Assembly (NCBI GenBank): GCA_017472685.1
Contig: JAFUOO010000013.1
Coordinates: forward strand, 1-64,000
DNA from: Clostridia bacterium
GTDB lineage: Bacteria > Bacillota > Clostridia > UMGS1883
Reading direction: 5' to 3'
DNA length: 64,000 bases
The notes below the pieces were generated by a model, which did not search any database, was not told the DNA's origin, and was given only the letters and a program-made list of their open reading frames with translations. Every line of letters begins with the position of its first letter. Positions within the stretch are counted from its first letter, which is position 1. Of this stretch, positions 7,575 through 16,343 are shown in pieces. A program made the translations under genes and the position numbers.

Positions 7575-9344
7575 ATGAAAATCAAAAGAATGTTAGCTCT
7601 TGCATTAGCACTCGTTATGGCTCTTGCAATGGCAGGTTGCGGCAACGGCGACGCAACAGACCCCACAGGTGCAGTAGCAAAGAACGAACTTGCTATCTGT
7701 CTTGCATCTGAACCCGACACACTCGACCCTGCTCTTAACGCAGCTCTCGATGGTGCAACAATGGTTATCCACCTTTTCTCAGGTCTCGCTAAGTGGGACT
7801 CCGACGGCAAGACTGTATTGCCCGACCTCGCTGAGGAGCTCCCCGAAGGCGCTCTTAACGAAGACGGTACAGTAACTTATACTTACACACTTAAGGAAGG
7901 CCTTCTTTGGTCTGACGGTCAGCCCTTTACAGCAGGCGATATCGCATTTAGCTGGAAGAGAGCTGCTGCTACAGAAACAGCTGCTGACTACGGTTACATG
8001 TTTGAAGTGGTTAAGGGATATCCCGATGACCTTGCTGTAGAAGCTACAGACGACAGAACACTTGTTGTAACACTTAACAATGCAGTTAACTACTGGAACG
8101 AGCTTCTTGCATTCCCCACATACATGCCCGTACGAGAAGATGTTGTAGCTAACGAAGGCTGGGCAACAGATCCCTCCACATATGTATGTAACGGTCCTTA
8201 CGCAATCACAGCTTGGGCACATGACTCTCTTATCACTCTTACAAAGAATGAAAACTATCATGATGCAGCATCTGTTACAATGCCCACAATCAAGTGCTAC
8301 CTTTCCGACGATGACAACAACATGCTTGCTAACTTCAAGAACGGCGACTGGCAGCTTATCGACAACGTTCCTGCTGACGAAATCCCCGCTCTTAAGACAA
8401 GCTATCCCGATGAATTCCAGACAATCGGTCAGCTCGGCACATATTTCATTTGCTGGAACGTAAATGAATCCGTTCTTCCTGCAGACAGCACACTTACAGG
8501 CGCTGAAAAGGCAGCTGCAGAAGCTGAAATCCGTCAGGCTCTTGCACTTGTACTTGACCGTAACTACATCGTAGAAAGCCTTTCTCAGGCAGGTGAAATT
8601 CCTGCATCCAGCTTCGTTGGTCTCGGTCTTACAGACTTCGACGGCTCTCAGTTCTATCAGAACGCAGGTCACTCCGAGGAATTTGATGGTTATTTTGATG
8701 TAAACGATGTTGAAGGCAACTTCGCAAAGGCTGTTGAAATTCTTAAGAAGTATTATGCATTTGATGAAGCTACACAGACATTTACAGGCGGCCCCACATT
8801 CACATATATCTACAATACAGACTCTGTTCACCAGGCAATTGCAGAATATGTACAGGGTGCATTCCAGTCCGTAGGTGTTACAATTCAGCTTGAAAACCAG
8901 GAATGGAACACATTCCTTAACACTCGTAACAACGGTGACTTCTCCGTATCAAGACATGGTTGGGTAGCTGACTACAACGACCCCATCACATTCCTTGACA
9001 TGTGGGTAAGCAACTCCGGTAACAACGACGCTCAGCTTGGTAAGGGTGCTCATAAGGACCTTGCAGTTTACTCCATCGACCTTACACCCTACGGCTATGA
9101 TGTAGTCGTTGAAAACGGCACATGGGCAGAAACATATGACAAGACAATCTCTGTTATCAAGTCCTGTACAGACGCTGAAACACGTTATGCTCTTATGCAC
9201 TACGCAGAAGACCTTCTTATGTCAACAGGCTGTATCGCTCCTATCTACTACTATACAGACCTTTACATGCTTAACAGCTCTGTTAACGGTTTCTTCGTTA
9301 ACCCCCTCGGTTACAAGTACTTCATGTACACAACAGTAGAATAA
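7575..9344 (+). CDS. oppA: oligopeptide-binding lipoprotein OppA (SBP family 5)
   Basis: Extracellular peptide-binding protein tethered to the membrane by lipid. The signal is a basic start, a hydrophobic run and the lipobox LAMAGC with Cys22 as the modified residue. The mature part starts ASEPDTLDPALN, the family 5 signature. A central WSDGQPFTAGDIAFSWKR segment and RQALALVLDRNYIVE, then YNDPITFLDMW, are typical for OppA. Codon use is strongly biased (ACA Thr, CTT Leu, CCC Pro), suggesting high expression. It is 51 nt after oppF and followed by a terminator, so OppA is made from the operon end. Confidence 0.95.
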   Translation: MKIKRMLALALALVMALAMAGCGNGDATDPTGAVAKNELAICLASEPDTLDPALNAALDGATMVIHLFSGLAKWDSDGKTVLPDLAEELPEGALNEDGTVTYTYTLKEGLLWSDGQPFTAGDIAFSWKRAAATETAADYGYMFEVVKGYPDDLAVEATDDRTLVVTLNNAVNYWNELLAFPTYMPVREDVVANEGWATDPSTYVCNGPYAITAWAHDSLITLTKNENYHDAASVTMPTIKCYLSDDDNNMLANFKNGDWQLIDNVPADEIPALKTSYPDEFQTIGQLGTYFICWNVNESVLPADSTLTGAEKAAAEAEIRQALALVLDRNYIVESLSQAGEIPASSFVGLGLTDFDGSQFYQNAGHSEEFDGYFDVNDVEGNFAKAVEILKKYYAFDEATQTFTGGPTFTYIYNTDSVHQAIAEYVQGAFQSVGVTIQLENQEWNTFLNTRNNGDFSVSRHGWVADYNDPITFLDMWVSNSGNNDAQLGKGAHKDLAVYSIDLTPYGYDVVVENGTWAETYDKTISVIKSCTDAETRYALMHYAEDLLMSTGCIAPIYYYTDLYMLNSSVNGFFVNPLGYKYFMYTTVE

Positions 9345-9353
9345 TATTCTCTT

Positions 9354-9384
9354 AAAAAAGGCACACGAAAGTGTGTCTTTTTGT
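9354..9384 (+). terminator. opp operon terminator
   Basis: A short GC stem (GGCACAC with GTGTGTC) flanked by A-run and T-run, GAAA loop, immediately after oppA. Confidence 0.85.
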
Positions 9385-9470
9385 TTGCAGAAATTCACAA
9401 TTTTCAATTTTTTTACAAAATCATGCAACTTTTCACACCTTTAAATGGTATTATAAATGAAGAGGCTTTC

Positions 9471-9499
9471 TTGACAAGCAAGATACAATATTATATAAT
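9471..9499 (+). promoter_or_regulatory. promoter of the LCP gene
   Basis: Consensus TTGACA (9471-9476), 17-nt spacer, TATAAT (9494-9499). The 86 nt between the oppA terminator and this promoter hold no gene. Confidence 0.9.
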
Positions 9500-9543
9500 T
9501 AAAATTGGTACAGTGTGAAATTGAAAAAATCGGAGAAGATAGT

Positions 9544-10431
9544 ATGAATGTAAAAAAATATCTTTTAATCGTAACTTGTACAACCCTTATATTTGCAATT
9601 TTTTCGGCTGGAATTATCTACTTCAACTCAGCCTTCGGCGGCGGTGTAAACATGCCTGACGGCACAGTGGACGAGCACGTTCAAGGTCTTGAAGAGGTTG
9701 AAAAGAGTAAGCCCTACAATATACTTGTTTTAGGTGTGGATGTTGAAGCAAAGCTCACCGACGTTATGATGCTTTGTCAAATTGACCCGGTGGACCATCA
9801 GGTCAGCATGCTTTCAATCCCCCGTGACACACGCATCAAGCTCAATAACCGCAACATAAAGATAAATTCCTCCTTCTCACACGGCGGTGTTGAACAGGTA
9901 ATAAACTGTGTCAAGGATCTTACAGGGCTTCCTGTGCATCATTATTTCCTCATTGATACAAAGGCCTTCCGCGACACAATCGATGCTTTGGGCGGTGTGT
10001 ACTTTACCGTGCCCCGAAAGATGGACTACGAAGACCCCTTGCAGGACTTGTACATTCACCTTGAAAGAGGTTATCAGCTTCTTGACGGAGAAAAGGCAGA
10101 GCAGCTGGTGCGTTTCCGTCGCTATACAAACGGCGACATTGACCGCATCAAGGTCCAGCAGGACTTTTTGAAGGAGCTTATCGAGCAGAAGCTTACAGCG
10201 GCGTACATTCTTAAAATTCCCGAGGTGTACTCAATCGTTGAGAAAAACTCCTCCACAGATATGACGCGTCGTGAAATGATAGATGCGGGCAAACAGCTTC
10301 TGGCTGTAAAGGACAGCGAAAAGTTCCGTTCCTTCACAGTGCCCGGCGAGGGCCAGTATATAGGCGAGGTTTCTTACTACGTTCACTATAAGGACGATTT
10401 GAAAACACTTATTGAAACAGAATTCAAATAA
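9544..10431 (+). CDS. LytR-CpsA-Psr (LCP) family cell-wall polymer ligase
   Basis: Membrane-anchored enzyme of the LCP family, which transfers undecaprenyl-linked glycopolymers (teichoic acid-like or capsule) to peptidoglycan. One N-terminal membrane segment (about residues 7-29, LLIVTCTTLIFAIFSAGII) is followed by an extracellular domain. Motifs include NILVLGVD, SIPRDTRIKL with the conserved catalytic-site Arg/Asp, and LVRFRRYTNGDIDRIKVQQ. The start is ATG 9544 (295 aa) with GGAGAAGAT upstream; a longer frame from 9505 lies between promoter and ribosome site. It has its own promoter and terminator, so it is monocistronic. The polymer it transfers is not predictable. Confidence 0.92.
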   Translation: MNVKKYLLIVTCTTLIFAIFSAGIIYFNSAFGGGVNMPDGTVDEHVQGLEEVEKSKPYNILVLGVDVEAKLTDVMMLCQIDPVDHQVSMLSIPRDTRIKLNNRNIKINSSFSHGGVEQVINCVKDLTGLPVHHYFLIDTKAFRDTIDALGGVYFTVPRKMDYEDPLQDLYIHLERGYQLLDGEKAEQLVRFRRYTNGDIDRIKVQQDFLKELIEQKLTAAYILKIPEVYSIVEKNSSTDMTRREMIDAGKQLLAVKDSEKFRSFTVPGEGQYIGEVSYYVHYKDDLKTLIETEFK

Positions 10432-10460
10432 TAAAGCTTAAAAGCTGTAAAATAATTTTG

Positions 10461-10498
10461 TACAAAACCGTGCTGTAGCAGTACGGTTTTTGTATATT
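10461..10498 (+). terminator. terminator after the LCP gene
   Basis: A 15-bp stem (TACAAAACCGTGCTG with CAGTACGGTTTTTGTA, one bulge), TAG loop, T-rich end. Confidence 0.85.
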
Positions 10499-10531
10499 TT
10501 AACGTTTTAATCAAAAAATACTAAAAAATGC

Positions 10532-10560
10532 TTGAAAATAGTGCCGATTACGGATATAAT
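10532..10560 (+). promoter_or_regulatory. promoter of the cyclophilin gene
   Basis: TTGAAA (10532-10537), 17-nt spacer, TATAAT (10555-10560). Confidence 0.85.
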
Positions 10561-10587
10561 ATTAAATGGTAGTTAGGATGATGAAAT

Positions 10588-11217
10588 ATGAAGAAAATTT
10601 TTACAATTCTCGCATGCCTGATGCTTATTACAGGTTGTGCACCCAAAAATGCGGTTGAACCCACAGAAAATGTTCAGCCCACAGAAGCTGTAACGGCAGA
10701 AAGCGTTACAGAAAATTCCACTGAAGGGATTGAAGAAACAGTGCAGGCAGTTATCACAATGGAGTCCGGCGATACAATAAAGCTTGAATTGTACCCCGAT
10801 GTTGCTCCCATTACAGTTGAAAATTTCAAGACCCTCGCAAACGACGGTTTTTACGATGGTCTTACATTCCACAGAATTATCAGTGGCTTTATGATTCAGG
10901 GCGGTTGTCCCAAGGGTAACGGCACAGGCGGTCCCGGTCACAACATCAAGGGCGAATTTTTGGCTAACGGTGTTGTAAACAACCTTAAGCACACACGCGG
11001 TGTTATTTCCATGGCAAGAAGCCAGGCGTACGATTCCGCAGGCAGTCAGTTCTTTATCATGCATGAGGATTCCCCTTGGCTTGATGGTCAATATGCTGCA
11101 TTCGGCAAGGTAGTTGAAGGTATTGAGGTTGTGGACAAGATTGCATCTGTTCAGACAGATATGTACGATGCACCCTTGGAAAAGGTTGTTATCGAAACAA
11201 TAGCAATCGTTGAATAA
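10588..11217 (+). CDS. lipoprotein peptidyl-prolyl isomerase (cyclophilin)
   Basis: Extracytoplasmic cyclophilin-type isomerase that speeds proline cis-trans isomerisation in secreted proteins. A lipoprotein signal (LITGC, Cys17) is followed by a Glu/Thr-rich linker to about residue 50. The cyclophilin domain then has FHRIISGFMIQGG (catalytic Arg in FHR), GSQFFI and a GLY/PHE-rich core. ATG 10588 has a weak upstream ribosome site (TTAGGATGATG). Its length of 209 fits lipid-anchored cyclophilins of Clostridia. It may share a transcript with gap, because I see no terminator in the 65 nt between them. Confidence 0.93.
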   Translation: MKKIFTILACLMLITGCAPKNAVEPTENVQPTEAVTAESVTENSTEGIEETVQAVITMESGDTIKLELYPDVAPITVENFKTLANDGFYDGLTFHRIISGFMIQGGCPKGNGTGGPGHNIKGEFLANGVVNNLKHTRGVISMARSQAYDSAGSQFFIMHEDSPWLDGQYAAFGKVVEGIEVVDKIASVQTDMYDAPLEKVVIETIAIVE

Positions 11218-11282
11218 GTGTTTAATATGGCATAAGCCGTTATTAATATTTTAAATAAATTTTTATTTAGGAGGTCTTTAAC

Positions 11283-12314
11283 ATGGCAGTTAAAGTTGCA
11301 ATCAATGGTTTTGGCCGTATCGGCCGTCTCGCGTTCAGACAGATGTTTGGCGCTGAAGGTTACGAAGTAGTAGCTATCAACGATCTTACAGATCCTAAGA
11401 TGCTCGCTCACCTTCTCAAGTATGACACAGCACAGGGTGGTTACTGCGGTAAGATTGGTGCAGGCACACACACAGTTGTGGCAGGCGAAGGCTCTATCAC
11501 AGTTGACGGTAAGGAAATTAAGATTTATGCAGAAAAGAACGCTGCAGATCTTCCCTGGGGTGAAATCGGTGTAGACGTAGTTTTGGAATGTACAGGTTTC
11601 TACTGCTCCAAGGAAAAGAGCCAGGCTCACATCGATGCTGGTGCTAAGAAGGTAGTTATCTCCGCTCCTGCTGGTAACGATCTTCCCACAATCGTATTCA
11701 GTGTAAACGAAAAGACACTTACAGCTGATGATAAGATTATCTCCGCTGCTTCTTGTACAACAAACTGCCTTGCTCCCATGGCTAAGGCTCTTAACGACTA
11801 TGCAGAAATCCAGTCCGGTATCATGGCTACAATCCATGCTTACACAGGCGACCAGATGATTCTTGACGGTCCTCACAGAAAGGGTGACCTTCGTCGTGCT
11901 CGCGCAGGTGCTGCAAACATCGTTCCCAACTCCACAGGTGCTGCAAAGGCTATCGGTCTTGTAATTCCCGAACTTAACGGCAAGCTCATCGGCGCTGCTC
12001 AGAGAGTTCCCGTTCCCACAGGTTCTACAACAATCCTTACAGCTGTTGTTAAGGGTACAGACGTAACTAAGGAAGGCATCAACGCTGCTATGAAGGCTGC
12101 TTCTTCTGCTTCCTTCGGTTATAACGAAGACGAAATCGTATCTTCCGACGTTATCGGTATGACATACGGCTCTCTCTTTGATGCTACACAGACAATGGTT
12201 TCCAAGGTTGGCGACGATCTCTATCAGGTACAGGTTGTTTCCTGGTATGACAACGAAAACAGCTACACAAGCCAGATGGTAAGAACTATTAAGTACTTCG
12301 CAGAACTTAACTAA
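11283..12314 (+). CDS. gap: glyceraldehyde-3-phosphate dehydrogenase
   Basis: Glycolytic enzyme that makes 1,3-bisphosphoglycerate and NADH, cytosolic tetramer. N-terminal NAD-binding GFGRIGR, catalytic Cys158 in SAASCTTNC, and the substrate-binding HAYTGDQ and PNSTGAAKA motifs are all present. Length 343 is normal. AGGAGG precedes ATG 11283 by 6-7 nt. Codon bias is extreme, as expected for a highly expressed protein. No pgk or tpi follows, so it is a stand-alone gap with its own terminator. Confidence 0.97.
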   Translation: MAVKVAINGFGRIGRLAFRQMFGAEGYEVVAINDLTDPKMLAHLLKYDTAQGGYCGKIGAGTHTVVAGEGSITVDGKEIKIYAEKNAADLPWGEIGVDVVLECTGFYCSKEKSQAHIDAGAKKVVISAPAGNDLPTIVFSVNEKTLTADDKIISAASCTTNCLAPMAKALNDYAEIQSGIMATIHAYTGDQMILDGPHRKGDLRRARAGAANIVPNSTGAAKAIGLVIPELNGKLIGAAQRVPVPTGSTTILTAVVKGTDVTKEGINAAMKAASSASFGYNEDEIVSSDVIGMTYGSLFDATQTMVSKVGDDLYQVQVVSWYDNENSYTSQMVRTIKYFAELN

Positions 12315-12332
12315 GTTTTAAAGAGCATAATT

Positions 12333-12365
12333 AAAGTGCCCGATGCTTTGCATCGGGCACTTTTA
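12333..12365 (+). terminator. gap terminator
   Basis: A 14-bp stem AAAGTGCCCGATGC with GCATCGGGCACTTT, loop TTT, ending in TTTT. Confidence 0.93.
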
Positions 12366-12406
12366 GTTTTAAAATTTTATGCCAATTAAGATGATATATA
12401 AATTTT

Positions 12407-12570
12407 GTGAAGTTTTGAACCAACGGTTCAAAGTGAAGTTGTTCTCTTTGTTTACAGTGAAGTTTTTGCTTCGCAAAAGTGAAGTTAAGTTTGCCGCTTC
12501 GCTTCTGCGAAACTTCACTATCAAAGATAACTTCACTGCGTCAGCAACTTCACTTGTCCAAAGAGCAAAC
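12407..12570. repeat. palindromic GTGAAGTT repeat cluster
   Basis: GTGAAGTT occurs four times directly (12407, 12433, 12457, 12479) and three times inverted as AACTTCAC (12511, 12529, 12546). A 7-bp hairpin TTGAACC-AAC-GGTTCAA begins near 12415, and GTTCTCTTTG on the left is near-complementary to CAAAGAGCAAAC on the right. The unit can fold into one long imperfect stem. An open frame across it (12379-12669) has no other sign of coding. Confidence 0.75.
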
Positions 12571-12585
12571 TTAGTTGAGCCCGGC

Positions 12586-14364
12586 TCATTCTTCTATTAT
12601 AAAGTATGTATGATAGGGCTTATTATGCATCTTATACATGGGCACAAACCTGAGACCATAGCCTGTTAATGCAACCTCGTTGGGGGCAGGAGTCAGGTTT
12701 TTGCCGATTGTTAAAAACTTTGTATAGCTGTTTTCACATACCATTACAAAGGGTCCGTACATAACCGCGCCTACTTCTTTGCCCTCCAGCTTATCGGGTG
12801 TTTTTTCAAAACGCACCTCGTAATTGAAATTAACTTCAATTACATCTGTAGCACCTGCCTTGTGACTAAGGCGTGCATATCTGCCTTCCTCGGGGAGGTT
12901 AAAGGGCTTTTGGCACCAGGTGGGTACACGGAAAAGAATTTCCATATCGCAATCGCCCGTAACGGTGATTGTGCCTCCGCCAAAGGGGAAGAGGGTGTCA
13001 ATTTCAACACACACATTGCCATTATAGCTTGCAGGCACATACTGATTTACAACAAGTGTGTTGTCGTCCTTAGTGAAGAAGGATGCGTCGGTATACTTAA
13101 CGTGGTTTTCCATGCCTGTACCGTGGCAGCAGGTGAAGGAATGGTAGTCATCTGTATATTCCTTTTCTGCGCCGGGGCCGATGGGAAGCATGTATGTAAC
13201 GCCGTTGTGGTGGTTTTCGTCAACAAAGGGTGTCTGTGATGCAAGTATCTGATTAATCATGGCTCTCTCATAATAGTCCATATACTTAACCTCATCGGGG
13301 TTTAAGCCGTAGAGCATACGCGCCAATTTAAGCATGTTATATGCCGCGCAGGTTTCGCAGTTTGTAGCTTCTTTAATGTTGAGTGCCAATTCGTCGGGAT
13401 TTTTAAAGGTTTCAGCCTGACCAACACCGCCTATAGCGTACATATGGTGCTTTATCACTATGTCAAAAAAGCTCTTACCTATTAAATAATAGAAATCGTC
13501 GCCTGTTGCCATATATTCCTCGATTGCACCAAGTATCTGGGGAATGTGCTGGTTGGCGTGGAGGTTTTTGATTGTGTCCTCGCCCTTTGAAAGCCCCGGG
13601 AAAATGTTTTCGTTGTCAAACATTTTTGCTGTTGCAAGATACTTTTCCTCGCCTGTTATGTTGTAAAGAGCGGTGAGCGATTCGTTCATACCGCCGAATT
13701 CACCTGCAATATACATACTCCACATTTTTGTGCGGTGCTCATGGGAAAGGGGAGCAAGACGGTCTGCAATCCAGGTTGCAATACCCTTTGCACAGTCAAG
13801 AGCTTCCTCGTTGCCGCCGCGGGTATAACAATCAAGCAGACCTGCCACAATTTTGTGAAGGGTATAGTAGGGTGCCCAGATTTTGTTGTACTTTGTGAAT
13901 TTTTCCAAAAGTGCAAACTGGTCGGGAGAGTAGGCTGACAAAAAGCCCTCACCCCACTCAGCGGGATTTGTGCTCCACAAGTCTTCCTCAGGATGTTCAC
14001 TGTCACCTTTACAAACAAAGTCACTTGCCTTGCCCTTGCACATCAGCTGCATTTTGCGGAGCTCTGTGACCATATAATCCATCTTTTCTTTATACACAGC
14101 CTCACCTGTTGCACTGTAGGCAAGAGCGAGAGCCGAAAGAAAATGCCCTGTTGAGTGACCTCTTAGAAGCCCCTTGGGCTCTTCCCAGCCGCCTAAGGGC
14201 TCTACAGTGTTTTCTATGCCAAATGTCATACGAAAGTTGTAGAGCATTCTGTCGGCATCCAGCAGTTTTAAATATGCGAGTGTGCGTTCTCTGTTCTCAG
14301 AAAATGCACTTTTTTTCAGCACGGCATCACTAAGGCGTGCATATTGTCCTTTAAGCTTAATCAT
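12586..14364 (-). CDS. glycoside hydrolase family 127, likely beta-L-arabinofuranosidase
   Basis: 592-residue cytoplasmic (no signal peptide) member of GH127, formerly DUF1680. Characterised relatives remove beta-L-arabinofuranose from plant glycoproteins and pectic side chains. N-terminal LLDADRMLYNFR, GGWE and LRGHSTGHFLSA match the family. The zinc and nucleophile site is present: CETCAAYN with Glu337 and Cys339, plus Cys412-Cys413 in FTCCHGTGMEN. The acid/base residue may be Glu318. It stands alone between the repeat cluster and a divergent M18 gene, with no sugar transporter beside it, so substrate supply is not visible. The stop lies just right of the repeat block. Confidence 0.93.
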   Translation of the reverse strand: MIKLKGQYARLSDAVLKKSAFSENRERTLAYLKLLDADRMLYNFRMTFGIENTVEPLGGWEEPKGLLRGHSTGHFLSALALAYSATGEAVYKEKMDYMVTELRKMQLMCKGKASDFVCKGDSEHPEEDLWSTNPAEWGEGFLSAYSPDQFALLEKFTKYNKIWAPYYTLHKIVAGLLDCYTRGGNEEALDCAKGIATWIADRLAPLSHEHRTKMWSMYIAGEFGGMNESLTALYNITGEEKYLATAKMFDNENIFPGLSKGEDTIKNLHANQHIPQILGAIEEYMATGDDFYYLIGKSFFDIVIKHHMYAIGGVGQAETFKNPDELALNIKEATNCETCAAYNMLKLARMLYGLNPDEVKYMDYYERAMINQILASQTPFVDENHHNGVTYMLPIGPGAEKEYTDDYHSFTCCHGTGMENHVKYTDASFFTKDDNTLVVNQYVPASYNGNVCVEIDTLFPFGGGTITVTGDCDMEILFRVPTWCQKPFNLPEEGRYARLSHKAGATDVIEVNFNYEVRFEKTPDKLEGKEVGAVMYGPFVMVCENSYTKFLTIGKNLTPAPNEVALTGYGLRFVPMYKMHNKPYHTYFIIEE

Positions 14365-14436
14365 GATATAATCCCTTTCGATAAAAAATACTAAAAAAAT
14401 CTTAACATACAGAGGGCCGTAAAGTCAATATAACAG

Positions 14437-14465
14437 TTGAAATTATGGAAACAATATTGTATAAT
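14437..14465 (+). promoter_or_regulatory. promoter of the M18 aminopeptidase gene
   Basis: TTGAAA (14437-14442), 17-nt spacer, TATAAT (14460-14465). The intergenic gap is divergent; a TTGACT-like box (rc of 14423-14428) may serve the GH127 gene but lacks a clear -10. Confidence 0.8.
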
Positions 14466-14495
14466 TAAGTAAATGTTTTATGGAGGTTGATAAAA

Positions 14496-15896
14496 ATGAA
14501 ACTTGAATTCAAGAACGGCTGGAATGTAATTGACGATAACGAAAAAGCAAAGGTTTTCGAATTTGGCGAAGGCTATAAAACATACCTTGACGAAGGTAAG
14601 ACAGAGCGCGAATGCGTTAAGAAAACCGTTCAGATGGCAGAAGCGGCAGGCTTTAAAAACCTTGCAGAGGTTGACACTCTTAAGGCAGGGGACAAGGTTT
14701 ACGCAGTAAATAAGAATAAGTGCATTATGCTTTGCACAATAGGCACAAAGAAAGTTAGCGAAGGCGTTAATATTGCAGGGGCCCATATCGATGCGCCCCG
14801 TCTTGACTTAAAGCAGAACCCCCTCTTTGAAGACGGCGAAATGGCTTTCTTCAAGACACATTACTACGGTGGCATCAAAAAGTATCAGTGGGCGGCAATT
14901 CCCCTTGCAATTCACGGTGTTGTTGTACTTGCTGACGGCACAAAGAAGGATGTTTCCATCGGCGACTATGACGACGATTTCACATTTGTTATAACTGACC
15001 TTCTTCCTCACCTCGGTCGTAACCAGATGGCTAAGACAGGCGACAAAATGCTCGAGGGTGAACAGCTCACAATTCTTCTTGGCTCCATTCCCTACGAAGG
15101 AGAGGACGACGAGGCAACAGGTCTCAAAAAGGGCGAGGTTAAGAGCAAGATGCTCGCTATCCTTAACGAAAAGTACGGCATCTGCGAAGAGGACTTCCTT
15201 TCTGCAGAGCTTGAAATTGTGCCCGCATTCAAGGCAAAGGACCTTGGCTTTGACCGCAGCATGATTGCAGCATACGGTCACGATGACCGCGTTTGCTCCT
15301 ATGCGGCACTCAAGGCTATTTTAGACATTGAAACACCTGAAAGAACAGCTGTCTGCATCCTTACAGACAAGGAAGAGGTTGGCAGCATGGGTAACACAGG
15401 TGCAAAGAGCTACTTTATGCAGCTTATCCTTTCCGAGCTTATGGAAAAGACAGGCGAAACACCCTCCGACATCAACCGTCTCAGAATGCTTGACAAGTCC
15501 TACTGTCTTTCTGCTGACGTTTCTGCGGCATTTGACCCCAAGTTTTCGGATGTTTATGACGGACAGAACTGCGGCAGAATGAATAAGGGTATCGCTGTAA
15601 GTAAGTACACAGGCAGCGGCGGCAAGAGCGGCAGCAACGACGCTTCTGCAGAGCTCATGGGTCTTGTAAGAAAAATTTTCAACGATAACAATGTGCTCTG
15701 GCACACAGCTGAATTGGGCAAGGTTGATGCTGGTGGCGGCGGTACAATTGCTCAGTTCGTTGCAAATTTGGGCGTTAACACAATCGACTGCGGCGTTCCC
15801 ATGCTCAGCATGCACGCACCCTACGAGGTTGTAGGCAAGATGGATTTGTACATGTCCTATAAGGCATTTGCGGCATTCTATAAGGATTGCAAGTAA
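14496..15896 (+). CDS. M18 family aminopeptidase
   Basis: Zinc aminopeptidase of the M18 family (aminopeptidase I / ApeA type), which removes N-terminal residues from peptides in the cytoplasm; it suits the peptide import encoded upstream. Metal-site motifs: GAHIDAPRLDLK (His and Asp), GHDDRVCSYA, DKEEVGSMGNTGA (Glu pair) and a late HAPYEV histidine. FKTHYYGGIKKYQWA is a typical M18 segment. The start is ATG 14496 (466 aa) behind GGAGG (14482-14486); a TTG at 14487 overlaps the site. It runs into rqcP after 13 nt. Confidence 0.93.
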   Translation: MKLEFKNGWNVIDDNEKAKVFEFGEGYKTYLDEGKTERECVKKTVQMAEAAGFKNLAEVDTLKAGDKVYAVNKNKCIMLCTIGTKKVSEGVNIAGAHIDAPRLDLKQNPLFEDGEMAFFKTHYYGGIKKYQWAAIPLAIHGVVVLADGTKKDVSIGDYDDDFTFVITDLLPHLGRNQMAKTGDKMLEGEQLTILLGSIPYEGEDDEATGLKKGEVKSKMLAILNEKYGICEEDFLSAELEIVPAFKAKDLGFDRSMIAAYGHDDRVCSYAALKAILDIETPERTAVCILTDKEEVGSMGNTGAKSYFMQLILSELMEKTGETPSDINRLRMLDKSYCLSADVSAAFDPKFSDVYDGQNCGRMNKGIAVSKYTGSGGKSGSNDASAELMGLVRKIFNDNNVLWHTAELGKVDAGGGGTIAQFVANLGVNTIDCGVPMLSMHAPYEVVGKMDLYMSYKAFAAFYKDCK

Positions 15897-15909
15897 TCTG
15901 GTGTAAATT

Positions 15910-16155
15910 ATGCGTATTGATAAATATTTAAAGGTTTCGCGCCTTATAAAAAGGCGTACTGTAGCCGCCGAGGCTTGCACAGGTGGCAGAATTACAATTA
16001 ACGACAAGGTTGCAAAGGCATCGAGCGAGGTTAAGGTGGGCGATGTTATCACCATAACCTTCGGCGAAAGAATTATTAAGGTGAAGGTGGAAGCCATCAG
16101 CGAGCATGCTCTTAAGGCAGATGCTGCAACAATGTACAGTGTAATTGAAGGATAA
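15910..16155 (+). CDS. rqcP: S4-domain ribosome quality control protein RqcP
   Basis: 81-residue S4 (alpha-L type) RNA-binding protein of the RqcP/YabO group (Hsp15-like), which works with RqcH on stalled 50S-peptidyl-tRNA complexes in Bacillota. The N-terminal MRIDKYLKVSRLIKRRT and GGRITIND loop are signature S4 features. It starts at ATG 15910. Only 13 nt follow the M18 stop, so the two probably share a transcript, ending at the terminator just after. Confidence 0.9.
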   Translation: MRIDKYLKVSRLIKRRTVAAEACTGGRITINDKVAKASSEVKVGDVITITFGERIIKVKVEAISEHALKADAATMYSVIEG

Positions 16156-16200
16156 AGAAAAAAGTTGCGTATCAAGGCTTTGATGCGCAACTTTTTTCTT
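16156..16200 (+). terminator. terminator after rqcP
   Basis: A 21-bp stem with one mismatch (AAGAAAAAAGTTGCG to CGCAACTTTTTTCTT), loop near 16177. Confidence 0.92.
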
Positions 16201-16219
16201 AATTTTGTTAAAATAACTA

Positions 16220-16248
16220 TTTACAAAGGAAAGATTTTACGTTATAAT
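16220..16248 (+). promoter_or_regulatory. promoter of the discoidin-repeat protein
   Basis: TTTACA (16220-16225), 17-nt spacer, TATAAT (16243-16248). The transcript would begin near 16255. Confidence 0.85.
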
Positions 16249-16254
16249 AATTGT

Positions 16255-16343
16255 GTATCTCTATATGATAGGGGTCCATGTCGAAAGACGTCCTTTAAAA
16301 TATTTTAGGCGTAAGCCTTTGAAGATGAAAGGAAGGAAACTTT
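16255..16343 (+). other. 5' leader with small hairpins
   Basis: About 90 nt between promoter and start codon. It contains two short stems with GNRA loops, GTC-GAAA-GAC (16280-16289) and AGGC-GTAA-GCCT (16307-16318). No riboswitch class I know fits. Confidence 0.35.

Noticed and set aside
7779..8831. A 350-codon open frame on the minus strand opposite oppA
   Set aside because: It is a shadow of the strongly biased oppA codons, is Cys-rich with no ribosome site or family signature, and lies fully inside oppA.
12379..12669. A 96-codon plus-strand frame across the GTGAAGTT repeats
   Set aside because: It is built from repeat units and the 3' end of the GH127 gene in reverse, with no ribosome site.
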